In this document: positions 9,387-18,071 of the stretch, piece by piece | How positions within the stretch are numbered: position 1 is the first letter of the stretch | Layout of the letters: every line of letters begins with the position of its first letter | DNA from: Candidatus Saccharimonadota bacterium | GTDB lineage: Bacteria; Patescibacteriota; Saccharimonadia; Saccharimonadales; Saccharimonadaceae | Length of the DNA stretch: 51,449 nucleotides | Direction: 5' to 3' | Assembly (NCBI GenBank): GCA_905371715.1 | Contig: CAJPLV010000007.1 | Span: 1-51,449 of the forward strand | Notes under the pieces: generated by a model | Seen by the model: the letters and a program-made list of their open reading frames with translations, nothing else | What the model was told of the DNA's origin: nothing | Database searches by the model: none | Translations under genes and position numbers: made by a program

Positions 9387-9454
9387 TCACCGTTTTTTCG
9401 ACGGTTGACCTGCGTTAATCACCGTTTTTTCGACGGTTGACCTGCGTTAATCAC
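9376..9454. repeat. 32-bp tandem repeat, 2.5 copies, spanning the rmlD stop
   Basis: Copies at 9376-9407, 9408-9439 and a partial 9440-9454, with no mismatches seen. Each unit starts ACCTGCGTTAATCACC, includes the rmlD stop codon context, and holds a short inverted repeat ACCGT-N7-ACGGT (9389-9405 in copy 1) with T-rich loop. The repeat lies at the junction between rmlD and the AAA/DUF4143 gene. Confidence 0.95.
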
Positions 9455-9472
9455 TATGTTACGCTACGATAT

Positions 9473-10636
9473 ATGATTCAGCGAGATGCTCAATCAACAG
9501 TAAAACCCGTTCTTAGTCAAGGGCTTGTCGCTATTATTTATGGCGCTCGACAAACCGGTAAAACAACGCTTGCGAAACAGGTTGCCACAAACTATAAAAA
9601 ACCGCTCTACCTCAACTGCGATGATCCAACAGTTGTCGCCAACCTCACAGGACGATCCGCCCAGGAGCTAAAATCATATATCGGAGACACCGATTTTGTC
9701 GTCATTGATGAGGCGCAGCGGGTCGAAAATATTGGAATATCGCTGAAGCTGCTACACGACAGCTACCCGAGCATCCCGCTGCTCGTCACTGGATCGTCTA
9801 GCCTTGATTTAGCGAATCGCGTCGCTGAACCTCTTACCGGACGAAGTATTGAAATCCAGCTTTATCCCCTTAGCGTGCGAGAAGTGTCTACAGATACCCC
9901 ATCAATGCTGGCTCACGCCCGTACGCTAGCTGTGCGCGGCGGTTATCCTGGTATGTGGACACTTTCTGGAGAAGAAGCATCGAAACGTCTTCGTAATATG
10001 GCTATCAATTACATATTCCGCGATGCTTTCTCGCCTGTTGTTATTTACGACCAAACTATCTTAAACAACTTGCTACAACTGCTTGCATACCAGATAGGAA
10101 ACGAAGTGAACTACAGCGAGCTCAGCCGAAAACTAGGCGTCAGCCGCGAAACTGTCGAACGCTACATTGATTTGCTGGAAAAAGCATTTATCGTTTTCAG
10201 ACTCAATCAATACCGTAAAAATCTCCGAGCCGAGGTTGGTAGGCTTCGGAAAATATATTTTATAGATCTCGGTATACGTAACGCTCTAATTAATGATTTT
10301 CGCCCTCTGCATATTCGTGAAGACGCTGGATCTCTATGGGAAAATTTTTGCATCCTTGAACGTAGAAAATACCTCTCTACGACAGACCGTCTTGTTCGTT
10401 CGTATTACTGGCGAAATAGCAAGAAGCAAGAAATTGACCTTATTGAAGATGAACAAGATGTTGTTCGGGCATTTGAAATAAAATATGGTAAAAAAGAACC
10501 TAAGGTTCCTACAGAGTTCACGAAATTATACCCAAATAGCGAGTATACTGTCGTTAATCCAAGTAATTTCAATGATACGTTATTTCGAGCATTGCCTGAT
10601 GATAAAATAAGTTTGTTCCAAGGAGGATTACTATGA
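9473..10636 (+). CDS. AAA ATPase with DUF4143 / PD-(D/E)XK-like C-terminus
   Basis: 387 residues. N-terminal AAA_14-type domain: Walker [10 protein letters not shown] (about 24-32), Walker B FVVIDEAQ (about 79-86), sensor VTGSSS, arginine finger region LTGR. C-terminal DUF4143 part: winged-helix [20 protein letters not shown], then SLWENF and a restriction-nuclease-like core with [14 protein letters not shown] and AFEIKYG (D and E-x-K of the PD-(D/E)XK pattern). The family is widespread, often in variable loci, and its function is poorly known. Start 9473 is the first ATG; an upstream TTG at 9437 lies in the 32-bp repeat. The last codons contain the rmlA Shine-Dalgarno site, and the stop overlaps rmlA (ATGA). 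It interrupts the rml gene set. Confidence 0.85.
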   Translation: MIQRDAQSTVKPVLSQGLVAIIYGARQTGKTTLAKQVATNYKKPLYLNCDDPTVVANLTGRSAQELKSYIGDTDFVVIDEAQRVENIGISLKLLHDSYPSIPLLVTGSSSLDLANRVAEPLTGRSIEIQLYPLSVREVSTDTPSMLAHARTLAVRGGYPGMWTLSGEEASKRLRNMAINYIFRDAFSPVVIYDQTILNNLLQLLAYQIGNEVNYSELSRKLGVSRETVERYIDLLEKAFIVFRLNQYRKNLRAEVGRLRKIYFIDLGIRNALINDFRPLHIREDAGSLWENFCILERRKYLSTTDRLVRSYYWRNSKKQEIDLIEDEQDVVRAFEIKYGKKEPKVPTEFTKLYPNSEYTVVNPSNFNDTLFRALPDDKISLFQGGLL

Positions 10637-11487
10637 AAGGAATAATTCTAGCTGGCGGATCTGGCACGCGCCTCTGGCCAATTACCAAAGCAATCAGCAA
10701 GCAGCTGATGCCAATTTATGACAAGCCGATGATTTACTACCCGCTAACAACGCTGATGCAAGCGGGTATCCGCGAGATTCTTGTTATTACCACGCCAGAA
10801 GACCAGGCTGGATTCAAACGCCTGCTCGGCGATGGTTCACAGTGGGGGCTTGATTTGCATTATGCCATTCAACCAAGCCCAGACGGACTCGCCCAAGCAT
10901 TTATCATCGGTGAGGAATTTATCGGTGACGATAAGGTAGCGCTAGTACTCGGCGATAATATCTTTTACGGCGACGCGCTTGATGACTCCCTGCGTGCCTG
11001 CACCAATCCAGATGGCGGCACGGTGTTCGCCTATAAAGTATCCGACCCCGAGCGCTACGGCGTCGTAGAGTTTGACGAACATAACCACGCAATGTCAATC
11101 GAGGAAAAACCGCAGCAGCCAAAATCAAACTACGCTGTAGTTGGCTTGTATTTCTATGATAACGATGTCGTAGAAATCGCGAAAAACGTCCAGCCATCAG
11201 CGCGCGGCGAATTAGAAATTACTTCAATTAATGCTGAATATTTACGACGCAACAAGCTGAATGTTACTACACTTGAACGCGGCGATGTATGGCTCGACAC
11301 CGGCACGATCAATAGCCTAACTGACGCCGAAGACTTCGTCCGCGTCATCCAAACCCGCACCGGACAAATTATTGGCTCACCGGAAAAAGTCGCCCACGAA
11401 CAAGGCTTCATCAGCCGAGAGCAGCTTAACGAACTGGCGCAACCGCTCAAGAAATCAGGTTATGGTAATTATCTATCTTCTCTATAG
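10633..11487 (+). CDS. rmlA: Glucose-1-phosphate thymidylyltransferase
   Basis: 284 residues, first step of dTDP-rhamnose synthesis (glucose-1-phosphate + dTTP to dTDP-glucose). It has the nucleotidyltransferase signature [13 protein letters not shown] (residues 6-18), [24 protein letters not shown] (magnesium-binding Asp), [20 protein letters not shown] and WLDTGT, all standard RmlA features. GGAGG, encoded inside the preceding ATPase gene, lies 7 bases before ATG; the ATGA overlap means its translation is likely coupled to the ATPase. Length is slightly below the usual 290. Confidence 0.96.
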   Translation: MKGIILAGGSGTRLWPITKAISKQLMPIYDKPMIYYPLTTLMQAGIREILVITTPEDQAGFKRLLGDGSQWGLDLHYAIQPSPDGLAQAFIIGEEFIGDDKVALVLGDNIFYGDALDDSLRACTNPDGGTVFAYKVSDPERYGVVEFDEHNHAMSIEEKPQQPKSNYAVVGLYFYDNDVVEIAKNVQPSARGELEITSINAEYLRRNKLNVTTLERGDVWLDTGTINSLTDAEDFVRVIQTRTGQIIGSPEKVAHEQGFISREQLNELAQPLKKSGYGNYLSSL

Positions 11488-11634
11488 CTATTCTTATTTA
11501 TTAAAATTATTGACAAGTATAGGCTTACGGAACGAAACATTCGCTATTGAATATATTATTGGAAACTGATCTATCATCATAAAGAGGGTTTTATCTATGG
11601 TACGTTGGTTGCCAGAGAAAGAATATATCACACT
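11488..11634. other. Spacer with no recognised gene
   Basis: 147 AT-rich bases between convergent rmlA and the DUF6056-like gene. A TTGACA occurs at 11510-11515 without a matching -10 box, and a 13-codon frame (ATG at 11597, behind a GAGGG) looks too short and isolated to call. No hairpin terminator was seen. Confidence 0.4.
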
Positions 11635-12960
11635 TTAGCCGGTGGTGTTTAGTTCACCAAGTCTATCAATCAATAGCAAAACAACTAACATTAACAACAG
11701 CGACGCTACATACACTACTCTATACCCGCTCGCATACATCGTTGGCGAGACCCACAGCATGGCTGTTGCAGTAGCTGCTAAGAGACAGCCAGTGATGCAT
11801 ATTGCTGCTTTTTGACGGGATCTTATACCAAAAACAACGGCAATTGCGGCGACAGTCAAAACTAACGCGCACAGCCAAAATATCACCGGAATCCATTGCG
11901 TAAACCCGCCGACATAACGCCATGAAGCATGAAAATTAACAATACCGCCAAAATGAACTTTGCGTAATAGCATCATAAGCTCCACATCAAGCATGATAGT
12001 TTTAGCTAGCAAGAACACACTAGCGAAACCACCAAGCATGATAGCTAGGACTTTTTTATGGAGCCGCCAAAGCATTATACATAGCAAACACCATACTATT
12101 GACAATGACGCTCCTGTATGGTTTATTATAATATCCATAAACCATCGGATGGAAGATTCTGCTCGCACCGCTGTAGGCACAGTTAGCATGTCAGGAAGCC
12201 AGTTGTTAATCTCCTGCTGGATTCTCAAAACATTACCAGACGCACGAACAACACATAACACACCGATAGACAATAACACGGTCATGGCAGCTAATAGCAC
12301 TGCAACTTTTTTCGACCGGCTTTTCTGGTGCAAATACCAGGCAAGTGTTGCTAGATATATCAGTGTCAAAATAAAGCCAAACTGCTCGTGCGATAAAACT
12401 GTAGCAACGCTGGCGATAGACGATACAACTGTCTGTGAGACCGAAATCTTGCGCCGTAAAAATATAACACAAGGCAAATAAATCGCTATTAAGAATAATG
12501 CCCCTACCCAGAAATAGTTTACTGAACCAGTTAACCAAAAAACCGATTCTGTCGCTACGCCTTGCGACAGCAGCCATACAAATGCACAGCTAGCTGTAAA
12601 TGCCGCTATATCAGTTTTATGATTATTTACTGTACGGATTGAGCGGTAAAATTTAAAAAGATAAACAGTGCCGACCATATACGCAACAGTATTTAACAGT
12701 GCCCAAATAGCTGGTCGAGGTGCCAATAGCCAAAGCATCATCTCTGGAAAAACTCGGCTGCTCCAGCTGCTCCAACGATAGATAATCCAGTCAAACAAGC
12801 TAAACTCAACCGTCTTTGCTGCAAACCAGATATCATCATCGCGAAAAACAGTTTTCAATGACATGATAAAAAACACCGCCGTACATACTACAAAGATGAG
12901 CAAAAATGGTCGGTTGCGTTTATCAAGAACAGTATGCTTAAGGTCGCCTAAAAGCTTCAT
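11635..12960 (-). CDS. Multi-membrane protein, DUF6056-like, possible GT-C glycosyltransferase
   Basis: 441 residues with about ten to eleven membrane helices. The first extracellular loop has RDDDIWFA, with acidic residues just after helix 1 as in GT-C transferases, and a later segment ESVFWLTGSVNYFWVG resembles the WLTG-x-x-NY motif I associate with DUF6056 proteins. GT-C enzymes take sugars from polyprenyl-phosphate donors outside the membrane. Start 12960 (ATG) is chosen over an in-frame TTG at 12969, which lies just beside the -10 box. The neighbours GtrA (13028) and GT2 (13485) complete a plausible three-part glycosylation set. Function is inferred. Confidence 0.6.
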   Translation of the reverse strand: MKLLGDLKHTVLDKRNRPFLLIFVVCTAVFFIMSLKTVFRDDDIWFAAKTVEFSLFDWIIYRWSSWSSRVFPEMMLWLLAPRPAIWALLNTVAYMVGTVYLFKFYRSIRTVNNHKTDIAAFTASCAFVWLLSQGVATESVFWLTGSVNYFWVGALFLIAIYLPCVIFLRRKISVSQTVVSSIASVATVLSHEQFGFILTLIYLATLAWYLHQKSRSKKVAVLLAAMTVLLSIGVLCVVRASGNVLRIQQEINNWLPDMLTVPTAVRAESSIRWFMDIIINHTGASLSIVWCLLCIMLWRLHKKVLAIMLGGFASVFLLAKTIMLDVELMMLLRKVHFGGIVNFHASWRYVGGFTQWIPVIFWLCALVLTVAAIAVVFGIRSRQKAAICITGCLLAATATAMLWVSPTMYASGYRVVYVASLLLMLVVLLLIDRLGELNTTG

Positions 12961-12970
12961 GTGTACCAAA

Positions 12971-12976
12971 ATTATA
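12971..12976 (-). promoter_or_regulatory. -10 box (TATAAT) of the DUF6056-like gene
   Basis: TATAAT on the minus strand, 10 bases before the ATG at 12960; no Shine-Dalgarno site between. Confidence 0.5.
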
Positions 12977-13027
12977 CCATCATAGATATAAAAAGCAAAT
13001 GAACCATCCGAGCAGTACTAAGCGTTA

Positions 13028-13423
13028 TTACTTCTTAGAGAAGATAACTAACCTAAATGCCAAGAAATTCCAAACTGCACATGCAGCTGTAATGATTATT
13101 TTTGCGTGCTGAATTTTTAGCAAATTGAGATTTACGAGCCCAGCGACAGCAGCAGAAGTAGCAATAAGGTTAAAAGCACTCAGCGCCGCATACAGAGCTA
13201 TCTGCGTACGCAGTGAAAAACGATCATCTGTACTATGATTAAACACTCTTTTGCGATTCATCGGAAAATTAAAGAAAAAACCCGACAAAAATCCGATTCC
13301 ACTAGCTAAAAAAGCCTGTAAATGGACGAAATTATATAACATATACGTTACCGAAGTATCAATTATAAGCGTCACCACGCCCACCACGCCGAATAATACC
13401 AGCTGCTGTATAAGTTTTTTCAT
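13028..13423 (-). CDS. GtrA-like membrane protein
   Basis: 131 residues with four membrane helices and the GtrA pattern: FGVVGVVTLIIDTSVTYML at the N-terminus, FLSGFFFNFPMNRKRVF in the middle and WNFLAFRLVIF at the end. GtrA proteins are thought to flip polyprenyl-phosphate-linked sugars across the membrane. It is divergent from a GT2 gene of the matching GtrB/DPM1 type, so the pair probably makes and flips a lipid-linked monosaccharide. A weak AGAAG lies before the ATG, and TATGAT lies 12 bases upstream. Confidence 0.85.
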   Translation of the reverse strand: MKKLIQQLVLFGVVGVVTLIIDTSVTYMLYNFVHLQAFLASGIGFLSGFFFNFPMNRKRVFNHSTDDRFSLRTQIALYAALSAFNLIATSAAVAGLVNLNLLKIQHAKIIITAACAVWNFLAFRLVIFSKK

Positions 13424-13471
13424 AGCTTCTGTGTCATCATATCACGATTTCATGATTTCACACACCCATGA

Positions 13472-13477
13472 TACAAT
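13472..13477 (+). promoter_or_regulatory. -10 box (TACAAT), leaderless start of the GT2 gene
   Basis: TACAAT, seven bases (TTAGGGT), then the ATG at 13485; no Shine-Dalgarno site. Confidence 0.5.
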
Positions 13478-13484
13478 TTAGGGT

Positions 13485-14441
13485 ATGTACAGAAAATTAG
13501 AGACTTCCGTTGTGATTCCATGCTATAACGAAGAAAAAATGATCACTCAAACGATCAAGAAATTACCAAAGTACATTGACCATGTTATAGCCGTTAATGA
13601 TGCCAGCACTGATGACACCATTGGCGTTCTAAATAAATTAAAAAAGCAAAATGATCGACTGATTGTCGTTGACAACGAAACAAATCAAGGTGTCGGTGGC
13701 GCTCTCATCGCAGGATATGATTACGCTATCAAGCACACTAAGGCAACTGCTATCGGGATCGTGGCGGGAGACGATCAATTTGACTCATCGTACCTCGAGG
13801 CAATGCTTGATGACTTCATTGACCAATCAGCAGATTACGTGAAAGCTAGCCGCTTCTTCCACCGAGAAGCCTTTAAGGCTATGCCAAAATACCGCCAATT
13901 CGGTAATATTTTCATATCATTACTCACAAAATTCTCGACTGGATATTATTCCATCACAGACATCACTAATGGCTGCGGTTGGCTACGCCGCGACATAATT
14001 GAAAAGGTCGATTTCTCCATAGTTGAAAAGCGCTATGACTATGAAACCAGCATGCTGACCGCCCTATCCATAGTCAATGCTAAAGTCATTGACCACGCCG
14101 TGCCAGCTCACTACGGTGATGAGAAATCAACTATTAAACTAATCCCAACAGCTTGGCGCAACCTCAGGGCCGTATGGAAGGGCTTTTGGCGACGAATTTA
14201 CTATAAATACGTCCTGTACGGATTTCATCCCGTAGCCCTGTTCTTGTTTACTGGTATGTTTTTCTTGATTATCTCGCTGTTAATCGCAGCATTCTTGTTG
14301 TATGTTAAATTATTCGCTCATCAATCACCGACCGCTGGCAGCGTTATGCTAGCTGTACTACCATTCATCTTAAGCGTACAGCTAGTTTTAACAGCGCTCA
14401 CCATTGATGTCTCTAATGAGAACAACAATTTTAAGAAATAA
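13485..14441 (+). CDS. Glycosyltransferase GT2, DPM1/GtrB-like with C-terminal membrane segments
   Basis: 318 residues. An N-terminal GT-A domain begins TSVVIPCYNEEKMITQTIKKL, followed by VNDASTDDT (nucleotide-binding), NQGVGGALIAGY and GDDQFDS (the DXD-like GDDQFD, about residues 93-98), then DITNGCGWLRRD. Two C-terminal helices (about 245-275 and 285-305) anchor it. This layout matches polyprenyl-phosphate mannose/glucose synthases. With the divergent GtrA it would make and flip a lipid-linked sugar. It ends 1 base before the stop of the convergent HAD gene. Confidence 0.87.
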   Translation: MYRKLETSVVIPCYNEEKMITQTIKKLPKYIDHVIAVNDASTDDTIGVLNKLKKQNDRLIVVDNETNQGVGGALIAGYDYAIKHTKATAIGIVAGDDQFDSSYLEAMLDDFIDQSADYVKASRFFHREAFKAMPKYRQFGNIFISLLTKFSTGYYSITDITNGCGWLRRDIIEKVDFSIVEKRYDYETSMLTALSIVNAKVIDHAVPAHYGDEKSTIKLIPTAWRNLRAVWKGFWRRIYYKYVLYGFHPVALFLFTGMFFLIISLLIAAFLLYVKLFAHQSPTAGSVMLAVLPFILSVQLVLTALTIDVSNENNNFKK

Positions 14442-14442
14442 A

Positions 14443-15093
14443 CTACAGCTCGATATCGTCTACATCGCCAATACCATCAACGAGATGGTTTGGATGCATG
14501 GCTGATAAGAATTCCTCGTTACGAATACCGCTCATAAGGGCAATGCTGGTAGCACCGAGCTGCTGAGCCGCCGCGACGTCTGCTTCGGTGTCGCCAATGA
14601 TAACGACTTCACTTGGATTGTCCACTGTTTGCCTGACGATATCCGCCTTTTTCAGCAGCGTTCCCTCTTTTGTGTCACTATGACCCGACAAAATCTTTTC
14701 AAACAAATGCTGAATTCCCAAATGTTCAATCTGCCAATCAAGAGCATTTGCATTTCGCCTCAAGCTTAATAGATACAACTTGTTATCGTTTGCCCGTAAC
14801 TGTTCTAGTGTGCGCAAACTATCCTTAAAGAGTTCATCTGCACCCAATTCTTCTTGCGACTCGATCCGGTCAATAAACAGCTTGAGATATGCATCTTTTT
14901 CATCAATACTCAGACCACTCAGTGGTAGTAGCTTGTCCCAAGACACGTTAGCGCGCTTCATTTCCCAATATTCTTCCTTACCAAGCGCAGTCCCGCCCAG
15001 CGCCTTAACACATTTTTCATACACCCGATAATGTCGCGGCGCAATATCAACCAATGTACCGTCAAAATCAACAAAGATATTCTTATTATTCAT
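14443..15093 (-). CDS. HAD-family phosphatase
   Basis: 216 residues. HAD motif I is FVDFDGTLVD (residues 6-15; the catalytic Asp pair is D8 and D10), motif II LLSLRRNAN, and motif IV VVIIGDTEADVAAAQQLGA, with a helical cap between. It is a soluble phosphatase, perhaps acting on a sugar phosphate made by the operon. Start 15093 is chosen because GGAGG precedes it by 6 bases and it overlaps the SDR stop by 8 bases; a longer frame to 15180 lies inside the SDR gene. Last gene of the 19167-14443 operon. Confidence 0.82.
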   Translation of the reverse strand: MNNKNIFVDFDGTLVDIAPRHYRVYEKCVKALGGTALGKEEYWEMKRANVSWDKLLPLSGLSIDEKDAYLKLFIDRIESQEELGADELFKDSLRTLEQLRANDNKLYLLSLRRNANALDWQIEHLGIQHLFEKILSGHSDTKEGTLLKKADIVRQTVDNPSEVVIIGDTEADVAAAQQLGATSIALMSGIRNEEFLSAMHPNHLVDGIGDVDDIEL

Positions 15094-15970
15094 ACAGTTC
15101 CTCCATCCCTTTAAGTTTATCTGGGAAAAATACCTCCGGATGATAATTGAGCAATTTCTCCGCTCGAGATATATCGACAATTATATCACAGCCACCCTCC
15201 TCAGACAAAATAGCAATACGACTTGTTGACTTTATATTATCAACAATTGACTGGGCTGTCTCCCCAATAGAAACACCCCTACCTGTTCCAATATTAACTA
15301 TGCCAACTCCACTTGCATTAACCGCGCATATAATGCTGCGAGCCACATCGTCAATATGTACATAATCACGCAGTACTTTTGCACCACGAATCGTCAAATC
15401 TTCACCAGCTTTGGCCGCTCGAATAAAGTTCGGTATAGCTCGAGCGATAGGGTCATATCCACCATACATCACCGAGAACCGCAAAACAGTTAGTTCTTTA
15501 TTCATTTTTTTTACGTATGACTGAGCGATGAGTTCGCTAGCCATTTTAGTAGAACCGTAATACGAGCCGCCGGCGACAACATTATCCTCTGTGATTGGGC
15601 CGTGGATTTTTGATTGATCATATACCTCTGCTGTACTACCGATAATAATCTTTTCAGATTTCTCACCAAAATAAGTTAATAGATTAATTGTTGCATCTAT
15701 ATTGCCTAGTCTTGCATTCTCAAGTGTGTCATCGGCAGCTGTTTTTGGTACAAAAGCTGCCAAATGAACAACGGCATCAAATGTCTCATCGCTCACCTTT
15801 TTGGCTGCCAATTCTACGCTTTCTTGATCTGATAAATCACACTGAATCCAGCGCTCAGTGAGATTGGCTGGTTGAGATCGACCCAAACAGACAATTTCCC
15901 AATCAGTCGGTGCCATTTCTAAGAAACGTCTACCAACAAACCCTGAGGCTCCTGTAACAAGAAGTTTCAC
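15086..15970 (-). CDS. NAD-dependent epimerase/dehydratase (extended SDR)
   Basis: 294 residues. Nucleotide-binding GASGFVGRRF at residues 7-16, VVHLAAFVP (about 65-73), IIGSTAEVYD, the catalytic YYGSTK (Tyr and Lys, about 137-142) and LRFSVMYGG. It is probably a nucleotide-sugar epimerase, dehydratase or reductase working with the upstream aminotransferase and oxidoreductase. It starts with GTG, overlapping the stop of the ATP-grasp gene by one base, with AGGAG about 8 bases before. The substrate is not readable. Confidence 0.83.
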   Translation of the reverse strand: MKLLVTGASGFVGRRFLEMAPTDWEIVCLGRSQPANLTERWIQCDLSDQESVELAAKKVSDETFDAVVHLAAFVPKTAADDTLENARLGNIDATINLLTYFGEKSEKIIIGSTAEVYDQSKIHGPITEDNVVAGGSYYGSTKMASELIAQSYVKKMNKELTVLRFSVMYGGYDPIARAIPNFIRAAKAGEDLTIRGAKVLRDYVHIDDVARSIICAVNASGVGIVNIGTGRGVSIGETAQSIVDNIKSTSRIAILSEEGGCDIIVDISRAEKLLNYHPEVFFPDKLKGMEELYE

Positions 15971-17052
15971 TACAGCTCCTGAAGAATACGATCACGTTCA
16001 GCAACACTCTCTTCAACGATCTTCATATTAGATAGAACTGGTCGAAAATCCATACCCCGAATCCATACCAATCCGTCCGGCAGGGGGTTGGTATTGTTAT
16101 CAATTTTTGGCACAGTCTCACCATAACCGAGCTTGACAAATAGCTCGGGCATATTCAAACCAGCCTGAGTAAAGAATTCATGTGTAGTAAAGAAGCGTCC
16201 AATATTAATCTCTGTTGGATTTGGTACGCCATTTTTGTCATAAGCCATATCAACACCAAACAAACCATCCGGTTTATCATCAACTGCCAACACCGCTCGG
16301 CGCGCAATATCATCAAGTTCGGTATCAGAATAAGTCAACCCCGTGCCTGTCGCACCAGTAACACCAGATGGAGAAATTTTTGCCAACTCCCAGTATAATC
16401 GTTTACGACCTTGAGCAACAACCAGCTCACCATCTTTCCATAGGGACATCCAAGTCACTGTTTCCGGCTCGAGTAATTCAGAAACCGTAAAGTTACCAGA
16501 CCACGAACCGTTCTTCTCTTGAAAATCAAGCCAGTTTTTAGCACTCTTAACGTCATGAACTGGAAGCGATCCACGCCCACCAGCACCTGATATTGCTCGA
16601 ATCCACATTGATCCGCCCATCTCCTCTAAAAGAGCACCTAGGTCAGTGTCCCGGCCTTCTATTAGCTTAGTTTTTGGTACCTTAATGCCAGCCTTTTCCC
16701 AGAGTTTAAATGACTCAAATTTATCTTGTAGAATTTTAACAGTTTCTTTTGCCGGGAAGAATGTCTTCGCTTTAATTTTTTCGCGGTTTTCGCTCAAAAA
16801 ACTAACTTCAACATCATTTTGAGCGTGCACAAACTCAACTTCTTCTTTTTCAATAATATAGTTCAAAAAATCAATATATTTTGGATCGTTGGCAAGTGGC
16901 GCCAAATAACGCCTATCAACCTCTGCACGCTGCAGGTAATATTTATCTGCATCAGTACCAATGATACAATATTCCTCATCTGCCGCCCGCAGTGAACGAA
17001 TAAAGTTCGCCGACGGCGATCCGCCAGCACCCGTCACTAAAATACGTTTCAT
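15970..17052 (-). CDS. ATP-grasp protein (carbamoyl-phosphate-synthase-like)
   Basis: 360 residues. N-terminal pre-ATP-grasp part ILVTGAGGSPSANFIRSL and IIGTDADKYY; the central ATP-grasp fold has DKFESFKLWEKAGIKVPKT (about residues 108-126), WIRAISGAGGRGSLPV (glycine-rich loop), a DMAYDKNGVPNPTEINIGRFFTTHEF metal-binding strand (E-x-N) and a closing helix. ATP-grasp enzymes join a carboxylate to an amine or thiol through an acyl-phosphate. In a sugar operon it may attach an amino acid or carboxylate to an amino sugar, which is inference. GGAGG precedes the ATG; the oxidoreductase ends 17 bases upstream. Confidence 0.78.
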   Translation of the reverse strand: MKRILVTGAGGSPSANFIRSLRAADEEYCIIGTDADKYYLQRAEVDRRYLAPLANDPKYIDFLNYIIEKEEVEFVHAQNDVEVSFLSENREKIKAKTFFPAKETVKILQDKFESFKLWEKAGIKVPKTKLIEGRDTDLGALLEEMGGSMWIRAISGAGGRGSLPVHDVKSAKNWLDFQEKNGSWSGNFTVSELLEPETVTWMSLWKDGELVVAQGRKRLYWELAKISPSGVTGATGTGLTYSDTELDDIARRAVLAVDDKPDGLFGVDMAYDKNGVPNPTEINIGRFFTTHEFFTQAGLNMPELFVKLGYGETVPKIDNNTNPLPDGLVWIRGMDFRPVLSNMKIVEESVAERDRILQEL

Positions 17053-17069
17053 TTATTCTCCTCCTTCTT

Positions 17070-18071
17070 TTATTCATTATGCTCAAATGGTTTCACCGCC
17101 TCAAGTGCAATTCTCAGCGCCTCTTGGGCATCCCTTGGATCAACCACTGAGACGGTGCGCCCAAGCGCCCTCGCCAAAAATGTTTTCAATTCCACGGCAA
17201 GCGGCTCTTCAAAATCAACCTTTATAACTTTCTTCTCAGGCTCACCGACTTGAAGTACAAAATTCGTAAAGCCATCTTTTGTATTTTTTTTCATGTTATG
17301 TTTATAGAATTGGAGTTCTTGCGTGATATAGTTCGCTTCAAGATAGCCTTCGGAACCGGTTAGCGCAATCGTTCGGATTTTCACCGGCGTCAGCCAGTTT
17401 GCCTGAATAAAACCAGACGCACGACCATAATCCATCAAGATTTCTGCCGAATCAATATTCTTACTGTGACGCGTCCGCGAACCGTGGCTTGTAATACTTT
17501 TCGGCTTAGCACCGAGCAGATAGCTCACAAGGTCAATATCATGCACCGCTAAATCAATAACAACATCCGTTTTTGGCTCTACCGCAGGAAAACCCCCTAC
17601 ACGCTTACACACAACTGATGTAATATCACCAATGGCTTTCTCATCAAGCATCTGCTTCAGCTTACGAATTACAGGATTAAAGCGCTCAATATGCCCGACT
17701 GTGAAGACGGCTTTGTTCTTTTCCGCGCATTTAATAAGCTCGTCCGCCTCTTCAACAGACGATGCGATTGGCTTTTCAAGCATACAATGAATGCCTCGAC
17801 ACATCACTTCGCGCGCAACTTCAAGGTGAAATGGCGTCGGCACGACAACCGATACTGCGTCAGGACGAACCTCGTCAAGCATCTTTTTATAATCAGTGAA
17901 GAAATTTGTACGGTATTCGTCAGCAAGCGCCTTTGCTGCGGAGTTTACGTCAGCAATACCCACTAGCTCAGCTTCCGGAAGCATAAAATAATTTCGTACA
18001 TGATTCTTACCCATGTTGCCCGTACCGATGACGGCAGTGCGCAACCTTCCTTCTTTTTGCTGACTAGCCAT
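17070..18071 (-). CDS. Gfo/Idh/MocA-family sugar oxidoreductase
   Basis: 333 residues. N-terminal Rossmann domain: RTAVIGTGNMGKNHVRNY, VVVPTPFHLEVAREVM and the hallmark MLEKPIASSVEEAD (about residues 92-105, EKP lysine). C-terminal Gfo/Idh domain with DLAVHDIDLVSYLLG. It oxidises a nucleotide sugar or inositol-like substrate with NAD. Together with the DegT aminotransferase this resembles the oxidation-transamination step that makes 3-amino sugars (WlbA/WbpB with WbpE types). Start 18071 is set by GGAGG 8 bases before and an 8-base overlap with the aminotransferase stop; a longer frame to 18152 runs inside that gene. Confidence 0.85.
   Translation of the reverse strand: MASQQKEGRLRTAVIGTGNMGKNHVRNYFMLPEAELVGIADVNSAAKALADEYRTNFFTDYKKMLDEVRPDAVSVVVPTPFHLEVAREVMCRGIHCMLEKPIASSVEEADELIKCAEKNKAVFTVGHIERFNPVIRKLKQMLDEKAIGDITSVVCKRVGGFPAVEPKTDVVIDLAVHDIDLVSYLLGAKPKSITSHGSRTRHSKNIDSAEILMDYGRASGFIQANWLTPVKIRTIALTGSEGYLEANYITQELQFYKHNMKKNTKDGFTNFVLQVGEPEKKVIKVDFEEPLAVELKTFLARALGRTVSVVDPRDAQEALRIALEAVKPFEHNE

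Noticed and set aside
9389..9437. ACCGT-N7-ACGGT hairpins considered as rmlD terminators
   Set aside because: The stem is only 5 bp and the T-run is in the loop, not after the stem.
9376..9454. Tandem repeats considered as a CRISPR array
   Set aside because: The 32-bp units are directly joined with no spacers, only 2.5 copies, and no cas genes are nearby.
11597..11638. A 13-codon frame with GAGGG upstream, between rmlA and the DUF6056-like gene
   Set aside because: Too short, no known leader-peptide context, and both neighbours are convergent.
11960..12481. A 173-codon plus-strand open frame
   Set aside because: Lies fully antisense to the DUF6056-like gene, whose membrane-helix pattern is convincing; low-complexity composition fits a shadow.
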